This document shows positions 58,256-64,000 of a DNA stretch of 64,000 nucleotides, in pieces (the stretch's first letter is position 1; each line of letters begins with the position of its first letter). Where the stretch lies: contig BAXG01000006.1 in NCBI GenBank assembly GCA_001310455.1, positions 98,800 to 162,799 of the forward strand, in the 5' to 3' direction. Below the pieces are notes generated by a model. It was not told the DNA's origin and did no database searches. It was given only the letters and a program-made list of their open reading frames with translations. The translations under genes and the position numbers were made by a program. The DNA is from Photobacterium sp. JCM 19050. GTDB lineage: Bacteria > Pseudomonadota > Gammaproteobacteria > Enterobacterales > Vibrionaceae.

Positions 58256-59691
58256 TTATGCAGCCGTGATGGTCGCAAGATGGGCCGATGCAGTCTTCTC
58301 CCCGTTTTCTACAAACGTGGCATGAAGTGCTTTCACTGTATCCTGGTATTCCACATCACGAACGACGTACTGAACATCAACGTTCCTCATGGATGCATGC
58401 GCGGCTTTGGGCGTGATGCCAAGTTTGAGCAGAGCAAGCAAGCCTTCGCTCAGGGTAATATTGGTGTCGATGTGGCAACCAATCACAGAGACCAACGCGA
58501 CTCGTTTTCCTGAAACCTGCGCATCCGGCATGATTGCTTTGGCTTTTTCAAGAATCCGGTTCTGGATAGCTGTTGGGCCGGCGAGGTAGTAAGTCAGTGA
58601 ATTTGCATTCATCTCTTTACTGATCAAGCGGATATTTTCTTTTCGGATAACCTGGATTAGTTCGTATCCGATATCTTCCATGTTTCCGACTGCATTTTGG
58701 TCGAACAGGTGAAGCGCTAATACGTTTTCCTTGCCGGCAATAATCTGTACCTGTTGCTGTTTTGGCTTGTACATCCCGGAAATCAGAGTGCTTGGTGCTC
58801 CGGTTCAAAGGTGTTTTTTACCTGCAAGTGAATGCCGGCAGCACGCAGGCCTGATGCTGCATGCGGGTGGATTGCTTCCATACCAAGGTTTGCCAACTGG
58901 TCTGCCACGTCATAATTACTGTCACCGATTGGGCGGACATTTTCTACGCCAACCAGCCGGGGGTCGGCGCTGGATAGGTGGTATTCCTTATGGATGACGG
59001 CGGTATGTGCTTTAGTGACCGTTGCCAGGCGGCTGAGTGTCATTTCGCTGTATCCGCGGTCATAAGTCCGCATCAGTCCTTCTCTACAACAAACATAACC
59101 GGTAACGATCGGCAGTGTGGCAGAGAGATCAATGTCAGCCATTGCTTCATGTAACACCTCGTCTACAGATTTATCCATGTTACTGTGCCAGCCGGACAGG
59201 TCGACAAAAGTTGCCTGAAGGCCAACGGTCTGACCAAGCAGCGCTGTATTGAAAGCGCTATGTGCTTCACCAATACCTGCCAGCATCTCGCGAAGTTGTG
59301 GCAGGTGATCTTCCAGGTGAAACTGACTGAACTTACAAGTGTGCAGAATGCTTTCAATACAACCAGCTACGCCTTCCAGGCGCTTGGTAATAAAGGCATC
59401 TGCCTGGTTTCGGTAATAGGGATCAGCGAAGATATTGCCGTTGATCAGTAACATGCGCTGGCGAAGGGCATCCAGATTATCGCGCCACTGTTCATCACCG
59501 GCTTCTACCAAGCGGAAAATACCCGGGTTACCGGAGCGTTTACATTCCAGCAGGGCATCAGTAATACCACTGTATGCAGAGACAACCAGAATGCGTTGGT
59601 ACGGGTTTTCGGGATAGAGCAGGATATTATTGATGACGGCATCAAATGCCGTCATCGATGTACCGCCGATCTTTTCAACGGTATGACTCAT
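58256..59691 (-). CDS. ask: Ectoine-specific aspartokinase Ask_Ect (frameshifted)
   Basis: Phosphorylates L-aspartate to supply aspartate semialdehyde for ectoine synthesis. VEKIGGTSM at the start is the kinase nucleotide motif typical of this subclass; ACT-type regulatory domains follow from about 320. A single lost G near 58788 splits the gene; repaired, it reads EHQGTLISGMYKPKQQ. About 478 residues joined. Last gene of ectA-ectB-ectC-ask, 21 bases after ectC. Confidence 0.95.
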
Positions 59692-59712
59692 GAGCGTGTC
59701 CTTGTTCTTTGG

Positions 59713-60105
59713 TTATTCTTCCAGAAGCGGGTAAACGCCATCTTTATCGTGGATTTCCTGACCGGTAAGTGGCGGGTTGAATACGCAGGCCATCACCATG
59801 TCTGCCCCTTTGTAAGCGCGCAGGTAATGTTCATCATTCTTGTCCAGGATGTAGAGGGTTCCGGGTTTGATAGGGTAAATTTTACCATCAGCGATAGTTT
59901 CGATTTCCCCTTCGCCGCTGACACAATAAACCGACTCCAAGTGGTTTTTGTAATGGATATGTGTTTCCGTATCGGCAAAGATGGTGGTGATATGGAATGA
60001 AAAACCCATTTTGTCATCTTTCAACAGCATACGGACACTTTCCCATGTTTCCGATGCTACGCGGCGCTCACTCTGGCGGCACTCGTCGAGTGTTCTTACG
60101 ATCAT
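59713..60105 (-). CDS. ectC: EctC, L-ectoine synthase
   Basis: A 130-residue cupin that closes N-gamma-acetyl-diaminobutyrate to ectoine. [23 protein letters not shown] is the family N-terminus; [24 protein letters not shown] carries the metal-site Glu/His/Tyr region and [16 protein letters not shown] the second cupin motif. Normal length and intact. No ectD hydroxylase gene follows, so 5-hydroxyectoine is not expected from this locus. Confidence 0.95.
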   Translation of the reverse strand: MIVRTLDECRQSERRVASETWESVRMLLKDDKMGFSFHITTIFADTETHIHYKNHLESVYCVSGEGEIETIADGKIYPIKPGTLYILDKNDEHYLRAYKGADMVMACVFNPPLTGQEIHDKDGVYPLLEE

Positions 60106-60119
60106 TTTGCGTCTTCTCC

Positions 60120-61386
60120 CTAAGAAGCTTTTTTCATTGAGTCTGCGTCGATTTTGTCGGCTGCAAGCTTAATGATTTCGATGCCTGTCGCCAATTCTTC
60201 TGAAGAAATCGTCAGCGGGCAGAAAAATTTCACAACATCATCATTTGGACCTGCGGTCTCGATAATCATGTTGTTGGCAAAGCAGAACTTCTGAATTTCT
60301 TCAGCAATCTCGCTGCTTCGGCAAGCGATACCTTGCATCAGCGCGGCCTTTATGCTTTTTGAAAACCCGAGGGTGACGGGCAACAAGGGCCATTAATTCA
60401 ATTTTGAGCTCTTTTGCTCTGGCTTGAATATGTTGCTCGAATTCATTGTTATGCCAGTAAGTCTTGATTGCAGCCGTTGCCGTGATGAAGGCGTGGTTGT
60501 TGCCGCGATACGTACCGTTGTGCTCACCGGGTTTCCAGATATCCAATTCCGGTTTAAGCAGGACTATGGCCATTGGCAGACCGGCTCCTGAAATGGATTT
60601 CGACAGCGTGACAATATCAGGCTGAATACCTGCGACTTCGAAGCTGAAGAAAGTGCCGGTCCGGCCGCATCCGGCCTGAATGTCATCAGCGATGAGCAGA
60701 ATGTCGTGCTGTTTACAGATTCGGGCCAGTCCCTGCATCCATTCAACCGATGCGGCATTAAGTCCGCCTTCACCCTGAACTGGCTCGAAAATAACAGCCG
60801 CAGGTTTGTCCAGACCGCTGGAGTTATCATTGAGCATTGTTTCAAGAATCACGAGGCTGTCAGCACCGGGGTAACCTTCGTACGGCAAACGGGTCACGCC
60901 GGTTAATGGAATACCTGCTCCATTTCGGTGATGCTGGTTTCCGGTTGCTGCAAGTGCGCCCAGTGTCACTCCGTGAAAACCGTTAGTGAAAGCGATAATG
61001 TTTTGGCGGCCTTTAACTTTACGAGCCAGTTTCATTGCTGCTTCAACAGAGTTTGCCCCTGTCGGGCCGGTAAATTGTATTTTGTAATTTAAGTTGCGAG
61101 GCTGAAGGATATGGGATTCCAATACTTCCAGAAATTCTGCTTTTGCTTCGGTATGCATATCCAGCCCATGAACAATACCGTCACGTTCGATATATTCAAT
61201 CAGAGCTTTCTTCATCACCGGGTTGTTGTGCCCGTAATTCAGCGCACCGGCGCCGGAGAGAAAATCCAGATACTGGTTACCATCCTGGTCAAAAAGCCAA
61301 CTGCCTTTTGCCGATTTAAATGTAACGGGGAAATTCCGTGCATAACACTGAACGTTTGACTCTTTCTGGCTAAAAATAGACATCAT
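60120..61386 (-). CDS. ectB: EctB, diaminobutyrate-2-oxoglutarate transaminase (frameshifted)
   Basis: A PLP-dependent class III aminotransferase that makes L-2,4-diaminobutyrate from aspartate semialdehyde. The PLP Lys is in [10 protein letters not shown], the Asp in [15 protein letters not shown], and [15 protein letters not shown] is typical. The frame breaks near 60365 ([10 protein letters not shown] to the [16 protein letters not shown] segment). About 421 residues joined. Start at ATG 61386 or the second Met, [12 protein letters not shown]. Confidence 0.95.
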
Positions 61387-61418
61387 AGTCCCTATATTTT
61401 GTCAAAAATTAGAATGAA

Positions 61419-61961
61419 TTAGCGGGCGAGTGGGATCCTGAACAGGTATTCGGAATCGTGCTGTCCTTGAAAATGCAATGACTCATCAAGAAACAGAGAA
61501 ACCTTTCCTTTATTGGTATGTTGGCTGTCGAGTTTTCTGAATAATGCCCAGGAACCGGGGTTATCCTCGGTGATGGTAGTCTCAACAAAACGTACACGAC
61601 CGACTTCTTTGCGATTGAGTAAGTTGTCCAACATTTTGTATGCCAGCCCCTGACCTCTGTGTGATGACGCGATGGCGACCTGCCATACAAAGAGGGTTTC
61701 TCTATCTTCAGGCTGTAAATATCCGGAAATAAAGCCACAAATCTTGCTGCCTTGTTCAGCAACAATGCATGTATCTTTGAAATGGATTGCTTGAAGAAAG
61801 TTACAGTACGATGAATTAACGTCGAGGGGAGGGCTGTCTTTGATTAGTTCATAGATGAGAGTTCCATCGCCTTTTTTCGGTTTTCTCAGTGTGATTTCGT
61901 TAGTTAGCGCAGGGGTGGCTCTGTTGACCACAATATCCGTATTAGTAATTTCGATATCCAT
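61419..61961 (-). CDS. ectA: EctA, diaminobutyrate acetyltransferase
   Basis: A 180-residue GNAT enzyme that acetylates diaminobutyrate. The acetyl-CoA motif is VAIASSHRGQGLAYKML, and ITLRKPKKGDGTLIYELIKD near the N-terminus and TTITEDNPGSWALFRKL are typical of EctA. The first gene of the operon; start ATG 61961 lies just after a palindromic element that overlaps the weak ribosome binding region. Intact. Confidence 0.95.
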   Translation of the reverse strand: MDIEITNTDIVVNRATPALTNEITLRKPKKGDGTLIYELIKDSPPLDVNSSYCNFLQAIHFKDTCIVAEQGSKICGFISGYLQPEDRETLFVWQVAIASSHRGQGLAYKMLDNLLNRKEVGRVRFVETTITEDNPGSWALFRKLDSQHTNKGKVSLFLDESLHFQGQHDSEYLFRIPLAR

Positions 61962-61966
61962 AATGT

Positions 61967-61978
61967 TTAGTGCTCTAA
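61967..61978. promoter_or_regulatory. Operator-like repeat next to the ectA start
   Basis: TTAGTGCTCTAA differs by one base from the perfect palindrome at 61995-62006. It lies five bases before the ectA ATG, in the transcript leader. Confidence 0.5.
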
Positions 61979-61991
61979 GGATTCGTTGAAT

Positions 61992-62019
61992 ATATTAGAG
62001 CTCTAAATATATTTTTCAA
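61992..62019 (-). promoter_or_regulatory. ectA promoter with palindromic operator in the spacer
   Basis: On the minus strand TTGAAA (62014-62019) and TAATAT (61992-61997) form a sigma70-like promoter with a 16-base spacer. The spacer holds most of TTAGAGCTCTAA (61995-62006), a perfect 12-bp palindrome overlapping the -10. A MarR-type repressor such as CosR/EctR is the natural candidate; its gene is not in this window. Confidence 0.6.
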
Positions 62020-62023
62020 CCTT

Positions 62024-62039
62024 GTCTTAACATTAAGAC
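62024..62039. repeat. Inverted repeat upstream of the ectA promoter
   Basis: GTCTTAACATTAAGAC is a perfect 7-bp-arm dyad with a two-base centre, just upstream of the -35 box. A possible activator or repressor site. Confidence 0.5.
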
Positions 62040-62182
62040 GAGGGAATGAGTGTATATCTATGATTTTGCTAAGATTAAAATTTGGCCATTAACAAAAAAT
62101 TAATTTTAGCTCAATGTTTTGATGTGTATGTTATGGCGGGAATCTAGAACCTGTGTACGGATTTATGTTCATTTTGTGGAGG

Positions 62183-62213
62183 CAACCCAATGATGGGACT
62201 CATCACTGGGTTG
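62183..62213. terminator. Hairpin downstream of the 62574 gene
   Basis: CAACCCAATGATG pairs with CATCACTGGGTTG (13 bp, one mismatch). No T run follows on the minus strand, so it may be a weak terminator or transcript-end structure. Confidence 0.5.
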
Positions 62214-62223
62214 TTCGTCGAAA

Positions 62224-62574
62224 TCAATTTCGGGAATGGTGGCAATTGTCTGTTGAGTGGTAAAACTCCATTTCTCGCAGAACGCGCTCAGATACGACTT
62301 GGGTAATCAGTTCGTTGAACCGTAGTTGGAGCAATTGAACCTGCTCAATCTGGTCTTTCAGATCGTTTCCATCTTCCGACAATTCAAAAATGGCCTCAGG
62401 CTCCTCTTCCAGAATCTCTAAAAGCGGTTTCATTTTTGTCAAAATCGAATCGACCAGGTAAGGGTTTGATGTAAGGGCGCTGAGCTCCTCTCTTATTTCA
62501 TCTTCCAGAAAGTCTGGAGAAGTATTAAGTTGCGGACTGTCAGCGATTCTTGGAAACGGAATAATTTTAGGCAT
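62224..62574 (-). CDS. Hypothetical acidic protein
   Basis: A 116-residue protein starting MPKIIPFPRIADSPQLN, mostly helical and acidic (FLEDEIREELSAL, LEILEEEPEAIFELSEDGNDLKDQ), without signal or TM. I do not recognise it. An upstream in-frame start at 62598 would add eight residues (MLAERLKK); the MPKIIPF start looks more natural. It precedes the ectoine operon on the same strand, but the intervening promoter and hairpin suggest separate control. Confidence 0.7.
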   Translation of the reverse strand: MPKIIPFPRIADSPQLNTSPDFLEDEIREELSALTSNPYLVDSILTKMKPLLEILEEEPEAIFELSEDGNDLKDQIEQVQLLQLRFNELITQVVSERVLREMEFYHSTDNCHHSRN

Positions 62575-62854
62575 TTTTTTGAGTCTCTCAGCAAGCAAAA
62601 TAGAAATAATTAATAGATTGTTATACTGGTAAAGATAATGTGTGTTTTGAACCGCGCAACATGATTGAGCAGACTTGAGGCTGAGCTAACATTATCGGTT
62701 TTTAAGATTTGCTGTGACTCGCAATTTTACTTTTGAAGGGCTTAAAAACGGGGAGTTGCAGTTCAGTGACTGAACAAGAGCGAGTGATTAAGTGAAAAAG
62801 GCATTGGTTATTGACTATCAACACAGGTGTAACAGGGCTTTGGTTGGGGTAATG

Positions 62855-62881
62855 GAAAACAGGGTGGTTAGCCACCCTGTT
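62855..62881 (-). terminator. Terminator overlapping the 3' end of the receiver-hemerythrin gene
   Basis: AACAGGGTGG pairs perfectly with CCACCCTGTT, and on the minus strand TT follows from TTTTCC. The stop codon of the gene lies in the loop, so the last codons form one arm. Confidence 0.75.
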
Positions 62882-63895
62882 TCATCTTTTCATACATTTC
62901 CAGATGGTGCCTGTAAGAGGTATCGCTTTTAACTATATGCTGGGACCACCAGTAACGTAGTAATTTGAAAAAGTCTGTCTTGTAGCGGTTGGGTTCGGCC
63001 TGACAGCGAAGGAGTATGACATTGGCTTGTTGCAACAGTCTTTTATGTTCGTCGGCATGGGCTGCGACTTCTTCGTATTCACTGTCTACCAGAATCTCCT
63101 CTTCCATAGGAATATGCCGGTTGATGTATTCGTTGAAGAATGTTGCAACCGCTCCAGGTCTTTCGGATCTTCGTGATTTTGGATAGCCGTATATGCCTGA
63201 TTAATGATGTTGACGAATTGACGGTTGCTGTCGTCAAGATCGACGTTTCCGACTGAAAACTTGTCCTGCCACCTAACAAAATAGGCTTCTGGCTTTACCT
63301 CCAGGGTGTAGTCAGCGTCACCACCAACATCTACGACGAAGAAACCGTCGTCGTCAGCTCCGCCGTCAAAGCTTGGGTTATCGAAATCATCATCCATGGC
63401 GAGGATTTCGTTTTCCTCTCCCTGAAAAGCAACAGCACCGTCCGCCTGGAATTGAGTGCTTTTCGCCGGATCTTTCTGATATAGGGAGAAGTAGTAATCA
63501 GGCTGTTTTTTAACTTTTGGGTGGATTTGAAGCTGTTTGATGCGTTCAATTAACGCTTCACGACTGACGGGTTTTACCAAGAATGCATCAACATCAAATG
63601 CGATACATTGTGCGATAACCTGCTCAGATGCATTTGCAGTCAGGATGACAATGGGAACATCGTGACGCAAACCAAAGCGCCCACTGCGTATAAGACGGAG
63701 AAACTCCAGTCCGTCAATCGGCTCCATCTGGAGATCGGTTATGACAAATGAAGGTTGTTGGTGAAATAGCAGGGAAATAGCCTGGGCGCCGTCTTCTGCC
63801 TGGATGGACTCCTGGAACCCAACAGCCTCTGTCATTAGCGCGAGAGTTTCCCGAACTACTTCATGGTCATCAACGATTAGGCATTTCTCGAGCAT
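62868..63895 (-). CDS. Response regulator with C-terminal hemerythrin domain (frameshifted)
   Basis: About 342 residues joined. Receiver (1-125): CLIVDDHEVVRETL, acceptor Asp54 in FVITDLQMEP, Lys in FLVKPVS. An acidic linker (about 160-200) leads to a hemerythrin domain from WQDKFSVGN. One lost T near 63140 splits the gene; repaired, it reads QHFFNEYINRHIPMEEEIL. Di-iron ligands seen are HxxxE there, HADEH and QHIVKSD, but the first His of the usual DxQH motif is replaced (DDSNRQF). Output could be oxygen or redox sensing by protein contact; no DNA-binding domain. Confidence 0.88.
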
Positions 63896-64000
63896 TATAA
63901 CTCCAATTGCATACTTAGCTTCGGAGTAATAATTGGTTAGAAATCGTCTTTATTCAAGAAATTGAGATGGAAAATCAGATCTGGTGCATATACCCAAGCC

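Noticed and set aside
1..64000. Mobile elements, CRISPR arrays, tRNA or rRNA genes, prophage
   Set aside because: I looked for transposase motifs, terminal inverted repeats, regularly spaced repeats, tRNA-like cloverleaf ends and integrase genes and saw none that can be supported.

Overview
The window is a contiguous piece of a gammaproteobacterial chromosome. An ectABC-ask osmolyte operon, a Vibrio-type porin, paired CheV proteins, an MSHA-like pilin, VllY-type 4-hydroxyphenylpyruvate dioxygenase and an ImuA-ImuB-DnaE2 cassette together point to Vibrionaceae. The added [NiFe] uptake hydrogenase and full C-P lyase cluster suggest a Grimontia/Enterovibrio-like member. This is a judgement from gene content; no database was searched. 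No rRNA, tRNA, CRISPR array, IS or phage gene was seen.

Layout. 1-16 kb is hydrogen metabolism: the 3' end of hypE and hypA on the plus strand, an EAL phosphodiesterase, then a long minus-strand operon hyaA-hyaB-hyaC-hyaD-(HypF-like accessory)-hypF followed by a five-gene NikABCDE/Dpp-like ABC importer, probably the nickel supply. 16.2-27.5 kb is phnCDEFGHIJKLMNP plus a hexapeptide acyltransferase, with a candidate Pho box and two matching palindromes likely to be PhnF operators. 27.7-41 kb is a mix: a lone type IV pilin, a DcuC carrier, hppD, a secreted protein of unknown function, a PilZ protein, a hybrid histidine kinase, a porin, two coiled-coil small proteins, two divergent cheV genes and sixA. 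41.2-51.2 kb is a minus-strand carbohydrate or sugar-acid uptake and catabolism cluster: binding protein, two permeases, a 67-residue membrane protein, two ATPases, a sugar-phosphate-epimerase-like protein, a VOC protein, an enolase-superfamily enzyme, a GntR regulator and a D-2-hydroxyacid dehydrogenase. 51.5-58.1 kb has a two-TM protein of unknown function converging on the SOS mutasome imuA-imuB-dnaE2 with a LexA box. 58.2-62 kb is the ectoine operon ectA-ectB-ectC-ask with a palindromic operator inside its promoter. The right end has a small unknown gene and a receiver-hemerythrin fusion.

Quality caveat. About 30 conserved genes or gene parts are split by frameshifts spread evenly over the window. 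Where I could reconstruct the original reading, most are one- or two-base losses, usually in a G or C run (GGG to GG, CCC to CC). They look like sequencing or assembly indels rather than gene decay, so I annotate each broken gene as one CDS across its full span and state where the frame breaks.
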